In this document: in pieces, positions 1-11,574 of the stretch | Layout: each line of letters opens with the position of its first letter | Numbering within the stretch: the stretch's first letter is position 1 | Source: Marinobacterium sp. LSUCC0821 | GTDB lineage: Bacteria > Pseudomonadota > Gammaproteobacteria > Pseudomonadales > Balneatricaceae | DNA length: 64,000 nucleotides | Direction of reading: 5' to 3' | NCBI RefSeq assembly: GCF_012848475.1 | Contig: NZ_CP051666.1 | Span: forward strand, 767,501-831,500 | Program-made: the position numbers and the translations under genes | Notes under the pieces: model-generated | The model's input: only the letters and a program-made list of their open reading frames with translations | What the model was told of the DNA's origin: nothing | Databases searched by the model: none

Positions 1-2
1 GC

Positions 3-47
3 AGTGAACAGCCTGCGTTTGATCCTTGGTTAGAGAAAAGGTGGTAG
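3..47 (+). CDS. C-terminal tail of an upstream gene, possibly aat
   Basis: Fourteen in-frame codons run from the left edge to a TAG at 45-47, ending Glu-Lys-Arg-Trp. The next start codon lies 5 bases later, so the two genes are likely co-transcribed. In many gammaproteobacteria the gene before ate is aat (leucyl/phenylalanyl-tRNA protein transferase), and the position fits. The tail itself has no diagnostic motif, so the identity rests on gene order only. Confidence 0.4.
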   Translation, partial: SEQPAFDPWLEKRW

Positions 48-52
48 TTTCG

Positions 53-778
53 ATGTCCAATCTGCAAACACTTAAATTTTTTGTAACCCCGCCACACGAC
101 TGCAGCTACATCAAGCCAGCCGAAGCGGTTACATTGTTCGTCGACCCACAAGCAGAGATCAATCGCCCCACTTACACACATCTAACACAACTCGGCTTTC
201 GTCGCAGCGGCACCCATATCTACCGCCCTCACTGTGAGTATTGCAAAGCGTGTATCTCAGCCCGAATCCCTGTTGAGCAATTTAATCTCTCTAAGGGGCA
301 GCGCCGAATTAGCAATAAAAATAGCGACATCTTAGTTGAGACTATTATGCCGAGGCTCGACGAGGAGATTTGGCAGCTCTACCAGAGCTACATAAGCGAA
401 CGGCATCAGGATGGCGATATGTATCCGCCAACCAAAGAGCAGTTCGATAGCTTCCTAGTAGAGACCAACCAAGAGACACGCTTCCACCTATTCAGAGATA
501 GCGAAGGCACACTGCTAGCGGTCGCCGTTACAGACCAACTCGAAGATGGCATCTCTGCGGTCTACACCTTCTTTAGCCCCTACCATGATAAACGCAGCCT
601 TGGTGTATACGCTGTACTTTGGCAAATTGAATATCTAAAAACACGCCGCGAACCCTACCTCTATCTCGGCTACTGGGTGAAATCTTGCCGTAAGATGACC
701 TACAAAACCGGATTTAAACCGCTTGAAATCCTTTTAGACGATAATTGGGTAGCGGCAACCGATGATATGATCCTATAG
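53..778 (+). CDS. bpt: Aspartate/glutamate leucyltransferase (Bpt/Ate)
   Basis: Transfers leucine from Leu-tRNA to proteins with N-terminal Asp or Glu, marking them for the N-end-rule pathway; cytosolic. The 241-residue product has the family's N-terminal cysteines: Cys17 in PPHDCSY and the CEYCKAC cluster near residue 60 after the Arg-rich GFRRSG stretch. The C-terminal GNAT-like half contains YLGYWV and KMTYK. I chose the ATG at 53; a TTG 27 bases upstream lies inside the preceding gene. The clpA and clpS genes of the same degradation route lie close by on the other strand, with ClpS as adaptor that recognises the leucylated N-terminus. Family assignment is firm. Confidence 0.93.
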   Translation: MSNLQTLKFFVTPPHDCSYIKPAEAVTLFVDPQAEINRPTYTHLTQLGFRRSGTHIYRPHCEYCKACISARIPVEQFNLSKGQRRISNKNSDILVETIMPRLDEEIWQLYQSYISERHQDGDMYPPTKEQFDSFLVETNQETRFHLFRDSEGTLLAVAVTDQLEDGISAVYTFFSPYHDKRSLGVYAVLWQIEYLKTRREPYLYLGYWVKSCRKMTYKTGFKPLEILLDDNWVAATDDMIL

Positions 779-829
779 ACCATTTCACTTTCAGCTCGTT
801 TTCAGGCAGAATACGCGACCTTCAGGACC

Positions 830-867
830 AATTAATCGAAAATACGCAGATTTGCGGTCGATTAATT
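830..867. repeat. Inverted repeat in the infA leader
   Basis: AATTAATCGA at 830-839 is matched by TCGATTAATT at 858-867, and a smaller CGCA/TGCG pair sits inside the loop, so the RNA could fold into a stacked hairpin. It ends about 30 bases before the infA start. No T-run follows. It may be a leader structure or a regulator site; function is unknown. Confidence 0.5.
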
Positions 868-897
868 AGGAAAGATTCAATTAAGAGTAGGTAGTTA

Positions 898-1116
898 ATG
901 GCTAAAGAAGACGCTTTTGAAATGGAAGGTACGGTAATTGATACCCTTCCTAACACGATGTTCCGTGTAGAACTGGAGAACGGTCACGTTGTGATTGCAC
1001 ACATCTCTGGCAAAATGCGCAAAAACTACATCCGTATCCTTACGGGCGATAAAGTGAAAGTTGAACTAACTCCATACGACCTAAACAAAGGCCGAATCAC
1101 TTACCGCGCTCGCTAA
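898..1116 (+). CDS. infA: Translation initiation factor IF-1
   Basis: Binds the ribosomal A site with IF-2 and IF-3 during initiation. The product is 72 residues, the standard length, and is a single S1/OB-fold domain with the highly conserved N-terminus ([11 protein letters not shown]), the [19 protein letters not shown] core and the GRITYR end. It follows bpt after a 119-base gap containing an inverted repeat and ends in a strong hairpin terminator. The upstream ribosome site is weak (GAGTAGGTAG before the ATG). Identity is certain. Confidence 0.98.
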   Translation: MAKEDAFEMEGTVIDTLPNTMFRVELENGHVVIAHISGKMRKNYIRILTGDKVKVELTPYDLNKGRITYRAR

Positions 1117-1152
1117 GCTTTTCGTAGTAAAGCGGTTAGCAACAGATCTCGA

Positions 1153-1187
1153 GAGATGGCCACTAAACAGTGGCCATCTCTTTTTCT
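1153..1187 (+). terminator. Rho-independent terminator of infA, inside the 3' end of clpA
   Basis: A perfect 12-bp stem (GAGATGGCCACT at 1153-1164, AGTGGCCATCTC at 1169-1180) with a 4-base loop is followed by TTTTTCT. The same bases encode the last residues of ClpA on the other strand, so the convergent genes share this DNA. Confidence 0.9.
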
Positions 1188-3424
1188 GTAATGGTTAACG
1201 TTAGCTCACCATCGCTACCAACCCCGATCTCAACACTACCGCCCGCCTCTGCAAGTTCACCAAACAGAATCATCTCTGCCAGTGGTTTCTTGATCTTCTC
1301 TTGAATGAGACGGCGCATAGGTCGCGCACCCATCTTCTCGTCGTAGCCCTTCTCAGCTAGCCAATCGGATGCGTCTGCTGTGGCGTGGATTGATACAGCC
1401 TTGTCATCAAGCTGCGCCTGCAACTCCATCAAGAACTTATCAACCACTCCGCGCACGATTTTTGGCGTCAAGGCTTTGAACTGAACAACCGAATCCAGAC
1501 GGTTACGGAACTCAGGCGTAAAGAGACGTTTAATCGCCTCCATACCATCGCTACTGTGATCTTGCTTGGTGAAGCCGAAGCTAGCACGCCCCATATCTTC
1601 AGCACCCGCATTGGTAGTCATGATCAGAATGATGTTTCTGAAGTCCGCTTTACGACCATTGTTATCGGTTAGCGTACCGTTATCCATCACCTGTAGAAGC
1701 AGGTTGAATACCTCTGGGTGCGCCTTCTCAATCTCATCAAGCAGAACCACTGCATGTGGCGACTTAGTCACCGCCTCAGTTAACAAGCCACCCTGATCAA
1801 AGCCAACATATCCCGGCGGTGCACCAATCAGGCGTGATACGGTATGGCGTTCCATATATTCCGACATATCGAAGCGGATCAACTCGATCCCCAGAATACG
1901 AGCCAACTGGGCAGTAACCTCTGTCTTACCAACACCGGTAGGACCTGCAAATAGGAAGCTACCGACGGGTTTGTTAGGCTCTTTTAGGCCTGCGCGCGAA
2001 AGCTTGATCGCTGCCGCGAGATTATCGATCGCTTCATCCTGCCCCAACACAACCATCTTCAGATTGCTGTCGAGTTTAGCCAACTGCTGTTTATCAGATG
2101 CAGAGACGCTCTTAGGCGGAATACGAGCAATTTTCGCGACGATATTCTCGATTTGAACCACGTCGATAATCTCGACCCGTTTCTCCTCAGGAATAAGACG
2201 CTGATATGCACCCGCCTCATCAATCACATCGATCGCCTTATCAGGCAAGTGCTTCTCGTTGATGTAGCGATCAGCCATCTCAGCGGCCGCCTTAAGTGCT
2301 GCATCTGAGTATTTAATATTGTGATGCTCTTCAAAGCGAGAACGCAGGCCTTTCAGAATCTGATAGGTCTCATCAACACTTGGCTCAAGCACATCGACCT
2401 TCTGGAAACGGCGAGCCAAGGCTCTATCCTTTTCAAAAATGCCACGAAACTCTTGGAAGGTGGTCGATCCAATACAGCGAAGCTTACCTGAGCTAAGGAG
2501 CGGTTTAAGAAGGTTGCTGGCGTCCATCGAACCGCCTGAGGTCGCACCTGCGCCGATAATGGTATGGATCTCATCGATAAACAGCACCGCTTCCGGTTGC
2601 TCTTTGATCTCATTGAGCAGCGCTTTGAGACGCTTCTCAAAATCACCACGATATTTAGTGCCCGCTACTAGCGCACCCAGGTCTAATGAGTAGACAACTG
2701 AGTTAGCGATAACATCCGGCACCTGCTCTTCGATGATCAGTTTAGCAAGACCCTCAGCAATAGCAGTCTTACCGACACCCGCCTCACCTACCAACAGCGG
2801 GTTATTTTTGCGACGACGCGAAAGGATCTGAATAACGCGCTCAACCTCTTCATCGCGCCCTACAAGTGGGTCAATCTGACCCAGAGCAGCCTGCTTGTTG
2901 AGGTTGATCGCATATTTAGAGAGCGCGCTCTGTTCTTGCTGCTGCTCAGCCTGCCCCTCACCTTCAACGCTGTTATTTTCAGGCTGTTCTGATTCGCCCG
3001 CGCCGTGTGAGATGTAGTTAACAACATCTAAACGCTCAATCCCTTGGGATAGCAAGAAGAAGACTGCCTGGCTCTCCTGCTCGCTAAAGATAGCCACGAG
3101 CACGTTAGCACCCGTTACCTCACTCTTACCTGAAGATTGAACATGGAATACGGCACGCTGCAGTACCCGCTGAAAACCGAGTGTAGGTTGAGTTTCAGCA
3201 TCCGCCACATTCTCAGGGAGCAGTGGCGATGTCTGCGCAATAAACTGAGTCAACTGAGCTCGCAAGCGGTCTAGATCTGCACCGCATGCAGCCAGCACTT
3301 CAAAGGCGTGACGGTTCTCAAGCAACGCCAGTAGCAGATGCTCAACCGTAAGAAATTCGTGGCGCTGTGATCCCGCAGACCTAAACGCGGTGCTAAGGGT
3401 ATCTTCTAACTCTCTGTTTAACAT
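1163..3424 (-). CDS. clpA: ATP-dependent Clp protease ATP-binding subunit ClpA
   Basis: Hexameric AAA+ unfoldase that feeds substrates into ClpP. The 753-residue product has two N-terminal Clp_N repeats (about 1-140), an acidic glutamine-rich linker (about 143-165), the D1 ATPase with Walker A GEAGVGKT at 213-220 and the D2 ATPase with GPTGVGKT at 494-501. A loop with FGF before TKQD stands where E. coli ClpA has the ClpP-docking IGL loop. Length and order match ClpA, not ClpB, because the long middle coiled coil is missing. clpS lies 88 bases upstream on the same strand, the usual clpS-clpA arrangement. Confidence 0.97.
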   Translation of the reverse strand: MLNRELEDTLSTAFRSAGSQRHEFLTVEHLLLALLENRHAFEVLAACGADLDRLRAQLTQFIAQTSPLLPENVADAETQPTLGFQRVLQRAVFHVQSSGKSEVTGANVLVAIFSEQESQAVFFLLSQGIERLDVVNYISHGAGESEQPENNSVEGEGQAEQQQEQSALSKYAINLNKQAALGQIDPLVGRDEEVERVIQILSRRRKNNPLLVGEAGVGKTAIAEGLAKLIIEEQVPDVIANSVVYSLDLGALVAGTKYRGDFEKRLKALLNEIKEQPEAVLFIDEIHTIIGAGATSGGSMDASNLLKPLLSSGKLRCIGSTTFQEFRGIFEKDRALARRFQKVDVLEPSVDETYQILKGLRSRFEEHHNIKYSDAALKAAAEMADRYINEKHLPDKAIDVIDEAGAYQRLIPEEKRVEIIDVVQIENIVAKIARIPPKSVSASDKQQLAKLDSNLKMVVLGQDEAIDNLAAAIKLSRAGLKEPNKPVGSFLFAGPTGVGKTEVTAQLARILGIELIRFDMSEYMERHTVSRLIGAPPGYVGFDQGGLLTEAVTKSPHAVVLLDEIEKAHPEVFNLLLQVMDNGTLTDNNGRKADFRNIILIMTTNAGAEDMGRASFGFTKQDHSSDGMEAIKRLFTPEFRNRLDSVVQFKALTPKIVRGVVDKFLMELQAQLDDKAVSIHATADASDWLAEKGYDEKMGARPMRRLIQEKIKKPLAEMILFGELAEAGGSVEIGVGSDGELTLTITEKEMATV

Positions 3425-3512
3425 ATACCGCCTCCATCAGACTCCATTAAGGAATCGACTTAACACTCAGAAACTTTAATCTAGCACTAAACGCATAACA
3501 TTTGTTTAGAAG

Positions 3513-3854
3513 TTAAGCTGGCTCAACTTCACACAGCAACGGATGCTTATTTTCGCGTGAGAACTGATTCACCTGATCCGCTTTGGTCTCAGCGACATCA
3601 CGCGTATAGATCCCACACACACCCTTACCTTGAGTATGCACCGCCAACATCACCTGCGTCGCCTTCTCCTGATCAAGATTGAAGAAGATCATTAACACAT
3701 CAATCACAAACTCCATTGGAGTATAGTCATCGTTTAGCAAAATCACCTTATAGAGTGAGGGTTGCTTTAACTTGGGCTGCGCTTCTGCAGTGGCTAAACC
3801 TGGTGGCTGATGCTCTTCATCACCATCAGGACCCATTGTAAAAATATGTTTCAA
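3513..3854 (-). CDS. clpS: ATP-dependent Clp protease adaptor ClpS
   Basis: Adaptor that delivers N-end-rule substrates to ClpA. The core has the hallmark [17 protein letters not shown] segment and the [19 protein letters not shown] region that contacts ClpA, ending [10 protein letters not shown]. The start is uncertain. I favour TTG at 3854 because AGAGG stands 5 bases before it, giving 113 residues; an ATG at 3836 and a TTG at 3875 are alternatives. Expressed with clpA. There is no cspD next to it, unlike in many relatives. Confidence 0.93.
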   Translation of the reverse strand: MKHIFTMGPDGDEEHQPPGLATAEAQPKLKQPSLYKVILLNDDYTPMEFVIDVLMIFFNLDQEKATQVMLAVHTQGKGVCGIYTRDVAETKADQVNQFSRENKHPLLCEVEPA

Positions 3855-4009
3855 ATCAACCTCTTTAACAATCAAGGGCCATCAATCCCTTGTAAAACAG
3901 CTCAATAATTAAGGCGTACGATGTAACCCTTAGAAGCGATCTCTAATAGTCATCATAGAACCATAGGTTGTAGAGCGATTCAAATATTCCACTAACACTC
4001 TAGATGTGG

Positions 4010-4101
4010 GTTAAGGCATGCGTTTTCAAGTGGTTAGTAGTTGCAAAGTGTTTGAGTTAATTAGGTATAAACGCTAGTTCATAAGCGAGCCATGCCTTAA
4101 C
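4010..4101. repeat. 11-bp inverted repeat pair upstream of rluE
   Basis: GTTAAGGCATG at 4010-4020 is exactly mirrored by CATGCCTTAAC at 4091-4101, 70 bases apart, ending 10 bases before the rluE start. It could form a large hairpin enclosing the start region or be a pair of operator half-sites. The rest of the clpS-rluE gap shows nothing recognisable. Confidence 0.45.
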
Positions 4102-4111
4102 ATTAGCAGCT

Positions 4112-4723
4112 ATGGCGACCATCTATCTTCTTAACAAACCGTTCAACGTGCTTTCGACTTTCACCGATAACGAAGGGCGCGCGACGCTAAGCGAATACAT
4201 CAATACGCCAAATATCTACGCTGCAGGTCGATTAGACTACGACTCTGAAGGCTTATTGATACTGACTGATGAGGGCCAACTGCAACATCAGCTCGCCAAC
4301 CCCAAGTTCAAATTGGCCAAGACCTACTGGGTGCAAGTTGAGGGGGAGATCAACGATGAGGCCCTAGATCAACTTAGTGCGGGTGTAACTCTTAAAGATG
4401 GACCAACTCGCCCGGCCCAAGCTAAACGAATAGATTCGCCTCAGATCTGGGATCGAGTTCCACCCATCCGTGAGCGAAAATCGATTCCCACTAGCTGGAT
4501 AGAGCTAAAAATTAGTGAGGGTCGAAACCGACAGGTTCGTAGGATGACGGCAGCTGTTGGCTACCCCACTCTGCGATTAATTCGTGCAGCGATAGGTAAC
4601 TGGAGTTTGGAAAACCTGCAACCAGGTGAGTGGCGCACCGAAACAGTTCATCTCAGCTCCCCAAAACAGAGTGATAGAGCTAAGCGTCGTCCGACCAACG
4701 CTCAGCGGCAGCGACGTCGCTAG
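4112..4723 (+). CDS. rluE: 23S rRNA pseudouridine synthase RluE
   Basis: RsuA-family enzyme that makes pseudouridine 2457 in 23S rRNA. The 203-residue product has the catalytic motif [11 protein letters not shown] with Asp42 as nucleophile and the family's late [12 protein letters not shown] motif. It lacks the N-terminal S4 domain of RsuA/RluB, as RluE does. The C-terminus is basic (QRQRRR). The ATG at 4112 puts the typical MxxIYLLNKP start in place. Its last 44 bases overlap moaE on the opposite strand. Confidence 0.88.
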   Translation: MATIYLLNKPFNVLSTFTDNEGRATLSEYINTPNIYAAGRLDYDSEGLLILTDEGQLQHQLANPKFKLAKTYWVQVEGEINDEALDQLSAGVTLKDGPTRPAQAKRIDSPQIWDRVPPIRERKSIPTSWIELKISEGRNRQVRRMTAAVGYPTLRLIRAAIGNWSLENLQPGEWRTETVHLSSPKQSDRAKRRPTNAQRQRRR

Positions 4724-5141
4724 ATTTTTGTTCAACCCAAACAGAACCTTTATCGCTCACTTCACGTTTCCAGAATGGCGCATCTCGTTTTAGATAATCC
4801 ATGATGAAGCTAGCGGCTTCAAAAGCAGCAGCTCGGTGTGCAGAGCTGACAGCCACCTGAACCACCTCATCCGAGAGTCGCATAGCACCGACCCGGTGAA
4901 CGATAAATACGCGTTTAAGAGGCCAACGCTCACGCGCCTGAGCTGTGATCTTCTGCAGCGCTTTTTCGGTCATTCCTGGATAGTGTTCAAGCTCCATAAA
5001 GTCGAGATCAGCGTCTGGAAGTTCACGCACCATACCGGTAAAAGAGACAAGCGCACCAACCCCTTGTGAATCCTCTTTCAACCACTGCAAACCGGCTGCG
5101 CTATCAAATGCCTGCTCTACGACTTCAATATGATCCTGCAT
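4680..5141 (-). CDS. moaE: Molybdopterin synthase catalytic subunit MoaE
   Basis: Large subunit of molybdopterin synthase; with thiocarboxylated MoaD it converts precursor Z (cPMP) to molybdopterin. The 153-residue product has VSFTGMVRE near residue 35, a central [11 protein letters not shown] and the active-site lysine segment [11 protein letters not shown]. The ATG at 5141 has GGAG 5 bases upstream; a GTG two codons earlier is less likely. moaD is not adjacent, so the partner must be elsewhere. Its 3' end overlaps rluE by 44 bases, tail to tail. Confidence 0.93.
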   Translation of the reverse strand: MQDHIEVVEQAFDSAAGLQWLKEDSQGVGALVSFTGMVRELPDADLDFMELEHYPGMTEKALQKITAQARERWPLKRVFIVHRVGAMRLSDEVVQVAVSSAHRAAAFEAASFIMDYLKRDAPFWKREVSDKGSVWVEQKSSDVAAAERWSDDA

Positions 5142-5224
5142 TACCACTCCAAAATCAGATTTGCCCCTCGGCAGGGCTCTAAAGTTTGGTATGATAGGCG
5201 TTCACATTCACAGAATAAACTCAG

Positions 5225-5710
5225 ATGTCCCAAATAGATTCAAAAGCTGATACTCAAGTGCGCTGGTTCCCCCATGCTACGGTGGCTACCATCGTTGAAA
5301 AAGAGGGTAAATTTCTCCTTGTAGAAGAGCTCATTAACGGTACGGAGCTGGTACTGAATCAACCCGCTGGACACGTTGAGAATAACGAAACCTTCTTTCA
5401 GGCGGCTATTCGTGAAACCTACGAAGAGACGGGCTGGAAAGTTGAGCTAGAGTCGGTATTGGGGCTTTATGTCTACCGCGTACCTGAGCGAGACCTCACC
5501 TTTCACCGCGTCACCTTTATCGCGCGCGCCGTTGATTTCGACCCATCACTCACACTCGATGAGGGCATCGTGCGGGCACTTTGGATGACCCGTGATGAGA
5601 TAGCTGCAGCCAAAGAGCGCCTTCGCAGCCATCTAGTCCTTGAGTGTGTTGATGACTACTTAAATGGTAAACAGTTCCCACTCTCCATGATTCAAGACAG
5701 TTTGGAATAG
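5225..5710 (+). CDS. nudJ: Nudix phosphatase NudJ
   Basis: Nudix hydrolase; E. coli NudJ acts on HMP-pyrophosphate and other nucleoside or thiamine pyrophosphates. The 161-residue product has a complete Nudix box at about 49-71 (Gly, five residues, Glu, then RETYEETGW), the residues that hold the catalytic metal. The position, three bases before mnmA and followed by hflD and purB, is the conserved nudJ-mnmA-hflD-purB order, which supports this subfamily. The actual substrate cannot be told from sequence. Confidence 0.88.
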   Translation: MSQIDSKADTQVRWFPHATVATIVEKEGKFLLVEELINGTELVLNQPAGHVENNETFFQAAIRETYEETGWKVELESVLGLYVYRVPERDLTFHRVTFIARAVDFDPSLTLDEGIVRALWMTRDEIAAAKERLRSHLVLECVDDYLNGKQFPLSMIQDSLE

Positions 5711-5713
5711 ACG

Positions 5714-6838
5714 ATGAGTAACAAAGCAATTTCAGAGACCAAAGTGATCGTTGGCATGTCCGGCGGTGTCGACTCATCTGTATCCGCTTACCTTCTTCAG
5801 CAGCAGGGCTATCAGGTTGAAGGGCTCTTCATGAAGAACTGGGACGAGGACGATGGCACTGAGTACTGCACTGCTATAGAGGACCTGGCTGATGCTCAGG
5901 CAGTCTGCGATAAATTAGGTATCCATCTGCATACGGCAAACTTTGCATCCGAGTACTGGGATAACGTCTTTGAACACTTCCTTGAAGAGTATAAAGCGGG
6001 TCGTACCCCTAACCCAGATATCCTCTGTAACCGCGAGATTAAATTCAAAGCCTTTCTTGAGTACGCTCAAATGCTTGGTGCAGACATGATCGCCACCGGT
6101 CACTACACCCGTCGTCGTTTAGAGGGTGATAAAGGTTTACTACTCAAAGGACTCGACCCAAACAAGGATCAGAGCTACTTCCTGCATCAAGTTGGCCACA
6201 AAGAGTTGGCGATGACCCTCTTCCCCGTCGGCGAACTTGAGAAGCCAGAGGTTCGAAAAATTGCTGAGAAGCTCGAGCTTGCTACTGCAAAGAAGAAGGA
6301 TAGTACGGGTATCTGCTTTATCGGAGAGCGCCGTTTCAGCGACTTCCTTAAGCAGTACCTACCAGCGCAGCCAGGCAAAATAGTCACACCAGATCGCGAC
6401 CCTATTGGTCAGCACCAAGGCTTGATGTACTACACACTCGGTCAACGTCAGGGGTTAGGAATTGGCGGCTTAGCCAACTACTCTGAGGATCCATGGTTTG
6501 TTGCGGGTAAGGATCTTGGGCGTAACGAGCTGATCGCTGTTCAGGGAATAGATAACGAACTTCTCTACAGCGAGTGGCTTCACGCCTCTGAGATCTTCTG
6601 GATTAGTGGAGAGGAGCCAGAGCTTCCCCTGCGCTGCACAGCCAAGGTGCGATACCGTCAGCCAGATCAGGCCTGCACTCTGTTTAAAGAGGGTGATGGG
6701 TACCGAGTGGAATTTGACGAGCCTCAGCGCGCCGTTACACCTGGCCAATCACTGGTGATCTACCTAGATGATCTATGTCTAGGCGGGGGCGTAATAGAGT
6801 TCAGTTCTCGTGATTTGAGCTGGGAGTTTGCGCAATGA
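5714..6838 (+). CDS. mnmA: tRNA-specific 2-thiouridylase MnmA
   Basis: Adds sulfur to uridine 34 of Lys, Glu and Gln tRNAs using ATP and the Tus relay. The 374-residue product has the PP-loop GMSGGVDSS at 14-22, the conserved Cys105 in [12 protein letters not shown] and Cys201 in [10 protein letters not shown], the pair that carries the persulfide and closes the disulfide. [10 protein letters not shown], also conserved, lies between them. The start is 3 bases after nudJ and the stop overlaps hflD by 4 bases, so translation is probably coupled. Confidence 0.97.
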   Translation: MSNKAISETKVIVGMSGGVDSSVSAYLLQQQGYQVEGLFMKNWDEDDGTEYCTAIEDLADAQAVCDKLGIHLHTANFASEYWDNVFEHFLEEYKAGRTPNPDILCNREIKFKAFLEYAQMLGADMIATGHYTRRRLEGDKGLLLKGLDPNKDQSYFLHQVGHKELAMTLFPVGELEKPEVRKIAEKLELATAKKKDSTGICFIGERRFSDFLKQYLPAQPGKIVTPDRDPIGQHQGLMYYTLGQRQGLGIGGLANYSEDPWFVAGKDLGRNELIAVQGIDNELLYSEWLHASEIFWISGEEPELPLRCTAKVRYRQPDQACTLFKEGDGYRVEFDEPQRAVTPGQSLVIYLDDLCLGGGVIEFSSRDLSWEFAQ

Positions 6839-7506
6839 ATAACAGAGATCAACAAGCGATCGCACTGGCAGGCGTGTTTCAAGCGGCCCATCTAGTTGAC
6901 CAGATAGCACGCCAAGGCAGCTGTGCAACCAGCAGCATGGAAGCATCAATTGCTAGCCTATTTGAGATGAACCCAAACTCAACTGAAGATGTTTTTGGCG
7001 GCCTGGCTATGCTACCAATAAACCTTCATGATGGCTTTAACACAATCAAACAAGTAATTGAAAAAAAAGGCAATGTATTTTCACCTATGGTGATGCGTTA
7101 CGCACTTAGCATCCTCACACTTGAGAAAAAACTGAGCCAAAACAGTAGCTACCTTAGCACTATCGGAGAGCGCCTTACTGAACTTGAACAGAAGGCAAAT
7201 TACTTCTGGGCGTCTAGCAATTCAGATGACCAAGAACCTGATCCAAAACGCTTCTCTCACTCGACCGTAGTGGCAGGTATCGATGCGCTCTATCGCGATA
7301 CCATCTCGAACTTCAATTTCCGAATTCAGGTTCAAGGTGACCCAAGTAACCTCCAAAACAACGAAAACGCTGCCCGCATTCGCGCCCTACTCTTAGCTGG
7401 CATCCGCGCAGCGATGCTTTGGCGGCAGGTGGGCGGCAAGCGCTGGCATCTGATCTTCTTTAGATCACGTGTGGGCGATTCAATCGAGCGGTTGAAGCGG
7501 GTATAG
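6835..7506 (+). CDS. hflD: High frequency lysogenization protein HflD homolog
   Basis: Membrane-associated helical protein; in E. coli it binds phage lambda CII. Its ordinary cell role is not well known. The 223-residue product is mostly helical, with the family's N-terminal [20 protein letters not shown] and the central [12 protein letters not shown]. The C-terminal [11 protein letters not shown] motif is also typical. It overlaps mnmA by 4 bases and precedes purB, the conserved order. A 306-base repeat-rich gap separates it from purB. Confidence 0.92.
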   Translation: MNNRDQQAIALAGVFQAAHLVDQIARQGSCATSSMEASIASLFEMNPNSTEDVFGGLAMLPINLHDGFNTIKQVIEKKGNVFSPMVMRYALSILTLEKKLSQNSSYLSTIGERLTELEQKANYFWASSNSDDQEPDPKRFSHSTVVAGIDALYRDTISNFNFRIQVQGDPSNLQNNENAARIRALLLAGIRAAMLWRQVGGKRWHLIFFRSRVGDSIERLKRV

Positions 7507-7548
7507 AGAGTGGGGTCAGACCAGAAGACAGACCCTGGGGCGGTTGCC

Positions 7549-9177
<1,629 letters not shown>

Positions 9178-9196
9178 GCCTGGTTAACCCTAAATA

Positions 9197-9227
9197 GAGG
9201 CGAGCCCCCTGCTCGCCTCTCTTATTT
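9197..9227 (+). terminator. Rho-independent terminator of purB
   Basis: GAGGCGAGC at 9197-9205 pairs with GCTCGCCTC at 9211-9219 around a 5-base loop, followed by TCTTATTTC. It lies 20 bases after the purB stop and ends before trmJ. Confidence 0.85.
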
Positions 9228-9243
9228 CTGAATAAGACTCGCT

Positions 9244-9975
9244 ATGCTCAGTAATGTTCGAATCGTTCTTGTTGAAACCTTTCACCCTGGCAATATTGGG
9301 GCCGCAGCTCGCGCCCTAAAGAATATGGGGTTAAGTCAGCTATGGCTGGTTAATCCTCGTGAGTTTCCTTGTGAAGAGGCGGAATCGCGTGCAGCTGGAG
9401 CTAAAGATATTCTGGAACATGCGCGCGTAGTCTCTACTGTTGAAGAGGCGATCGCCGATTGCCAATTGGTGGTGGGTACTAGCGCTCGTGAACGCAGCTA
9501 CGACCTCCCCCTTCAAGATTTAGAGATCGCCGCTAAGCAGATTCATACTGAATCAAATAGTGGCGAGATCGCGATTCTATTTGGCCGTGAGACGATGGGG
9601 CTTAATAACAAAGAGATGTTGCTCTGTAACCGACATCTCTTTATTGATGCCAATCCAGACTACCCAGTTCTTAATGTATCTCAAGCGATTCAATTGGTCT
9701 GCTACGAGATTCGCCGCGCATCTCGCCTACAGGTCGGTGAAATACCGGAAGCACCCTACCCACGCCAACAGGAGATGGTGCTCTTCTACGAACATTTGGA
9801 GAGAGTACTTCGCCGAGTGCGCTTCATCATCCCGCAACATGAAGGGCGAGTTCTGGATAAACTCCGCCGCTACTTCAACCGCACCCGCCCAGAGAAGGCG
9901 GAGATGGGCATGCTGCGTGGTGTATTGAATTCGATTGAAGAGACATTGGATAGCGAAGGTAAAGGCGAGAAGTAA
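9244..9975 (+). CDS. trmJ: tRNA (cytidine/uridine-2'-O-)-methyltransferase TrmJ
   Basis: SPOUT-class enzyme that methylates the 2'-O of residue 32 in several tRNAs using S-adenosylmethionine. The 243-residue product starts with the family's VRIVLVETFHPGNIGAAARALKNM-type segment and has the trefoil-knot motifs ILFGRETMGL and YPVLNVSQAIQLVCYE. The C-terminal helical extension (FNRTRPEKAEMGMLRGVL) separates it from TrmL. It has its own start after the purB terminator and converges on gor across an inverted repeat pair. Confidence 0.93.
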   Translation: MLSNVRIVLVETFHPGNIGAAARALKNMGLSQLWLVNPREFPCEEAESRAAGAKDILEHARVVSTVEEAIADCQLVVGTSARERSYDLPLQDLEIAAKQIHTESNSGEIAILFGRETMGLNNKEMLLCNRHLFIDANPDYPVLNVSQAIQLVCYEIRRASRLQVGEIPEAPYPRQQEMVLFYEHLERVLRRVRFIIPQHEGRVLDKLRRYFNRTRPEKAEMGMLRGVLNSIEETLDSEGKGEK

Positions 9976-9978
9976 TTT

Positions 9979-10065
9979 TCGCGGCTTCGCCTTCGGCGAA
10001 TGCGCTCCTACGCGACATTGTAAATACACCGTAGGAGCGCATTCCCGCGAAGCGGGAAAGCGCGA
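9979..10065. repeat. Inverted pair of REP-like elements between trmJ and gor
   Basis: Reverse copy at 9979-10011 and forward copy at 10031-10065, separated by 19 bases, fill the gap between two convergent genes. Each copy contains its own short palindrome (for example GCTTCGCC/GGCGAAT-type arms), so the pair can fold into a large cruciform. It may act as a bidirectional terminator or mRNA 3' stabiliser, as REP elements do elsewhere. Confidence 0.85.
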
Positions 10066-10075
10066 TCAAAATCGA

Positions 10076-11434
10076 TTACCTCGTCTTCGTCCGCATAGTA
10101 ACAAACTCCTCCGCTGCCGTTGGGTGAATCCCAATGGTGCGATCGAAGTCCGCTTTGGTTGCACCTGCAGTCACAGCAACAGCAAGCCCCTGCAAGATTT
10201 CACCAGCATCGGCACCGACCATATGAATACCGATGATTTTATCGCTCTCGGCATCGACGATCAGTTTCATCAACGTGCGCTCTTCGCTACCACTTATCGT
10301 GTGGCGCATCGCACGAAAATCTGAAACGTAGACATCGACATTGGCAAACCGCTGCCGCGCCTGCTCTTCTGTAAGCCCAAGAGTACCGATATTTGGCTGA
10401 CAGAATACTGCAGTCGGAATGAGTTCATAGTTAGGCACTTTGCCCTGCCCAGTGCCATATAGGTTCTCTACCAATGCCATCGCCTCTGCCAACGCAACGG
10501 GTGTTAACTGTACACGATCGATCACATCACCTAAGGCATAGATTGATGGCACAGAGCTTTGGAACTGATCATTTACCTCAATCGCACCGGCACTATTTAG
10601 CTTAACGCCGGCGCTCTCTAGACCTAAATTCGCTGTTTTAGGTTTTCGACCTGTCGCATACAAGATCTGATCAACAACCCGCACCTCACCATTCGCCAGA
10701 GTGATATCAAGTGCACCGTCTGCACGTCGCGCAATAGAGGCAACGTCCGTATTGAAGCTCAATTTCACACCCTTACGTGCAACCTCAGTCGCGGTAAATT
10801 CACGCACCTCTTGGTCAAAACCACGAAGGAATAGATCTCCGCGATAGACAAGCTCAGCATCTGCACCTAGGCCTGCGAAGATACCGGCAAACTCAATTGC
10901 GATATAACCACCACCTACAACCATGACACGCTGTGGGAACTGCTCAAGGTCAAACACCTCATTGGAAGTGATCGCATGCTCTTTGCCTTGGATCTCAGGG
11001 ACAAAAGGCCAACCACCCACAGCAATCAAAATACGCTCTGCGGTAAGGGTTTTGCCTGCGACCTCAACACTGTTTGGCCCAGTCACAACTGCACGACCAT
11101 CAATTAGGTCACACCCCGAACCCTCTAAAAGACGACCATAGATGCCGTTTAGACGAGCAATTTCGCTCTTCTTGTTATCACGAAGTGTTGCCCACTCAAA
11201 AGAGATGCTACCTGCCTGCACGCCAAAACCACGCGCTTCCTCCATCTCCTGCATATACTCCGATGCATAGACATAGAGCTTCTTCGGAACACAGCCTACG
11301 TTGACACAGGTACCACCCAACTGACGATCCTCTGCCACGGCAACTCGAACACCCTTAGAGGCCGCCATACGTGCTGCACGCACGCCACCAGAACCTGCAC
11401 CAATAACAAAAAGATCGTAATCGTAATTGCTCAT
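10076..11434 (-). CDS. gor: Glutathione-disulfide reductase
   Basis: FAD enzyme that reduces glutathione disulfide with NADPH; cytosolic. The 452-residue product has the N-terminal FAD motif GAGSGG, the redox-active pair Cys43 and Cys48 in GGTCVNVGC, the second dinucleotide motif [11 protein letters not shown], the GDV FAD motif and the C-terminal HPTAAEE with the catalytic base His. The order and lack of extra domains fit Gor rather than mercuric or lipoamide reductase. It is divergent from xthA, a DNA repair gene, which makes oxidative-stress control plausible, though I see no clear operator. Confidence 0.95.
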   Translation of the reverse strand: MSNYDYDLFVIGAGSGGVRAARMAASKGVRVAVAEDRQLGGTCVNVGCVPKKLYVYASEYMQEMEEARGFGVQAGSISFEWATLRDNKKSEIARLNGIYGRLLEGSGCDLIDGRAVVTGPNSVEVAGKTLTAERILIAVGGWPFVPEIQGKEHAITSNEVFDLEQFPQRVMVVGGGYIAIEFAGIFAGLGADAELVYRGDLFLRGFDQEVREFTATEVARKGVKLSFNTDVASIARRADGALDITLANGEVRVVDQILYATGRKPKTANLGLESAGVKLNSAGAIEVNDQFQSSVPSIYALGDVIDRVQLTPVALAEAMALVENLYGTGQGKVPNYELIPTAVFCQPNIGTLGLTEEQARQRFANVDVYVSDFRAMRHTISGSEERTLMKLIVDAESDKIIGIHMVGADAGEILQGLAVAVTAGATKADFDRTIGIHPTAAEEFVTMRTKTR

Positions 11435-11574
11435 TTAAAGCCCAATCCATTAGCTGTTTTGAATATATAGGAAGCTTAACCCAGTAGGAGTCATTCATCC
11501 AATTAACTCGAGCAAAGATTGCCATAGAGCAAAGCTATTTTGGTAAAATCCCCATAACTCAACAGGAGATCCAT

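Noticed and set aside
2353-2693. Open frames opposite and overlapping clpA
   Set aside because: Shadows of the clpA coding frame with no start signals.
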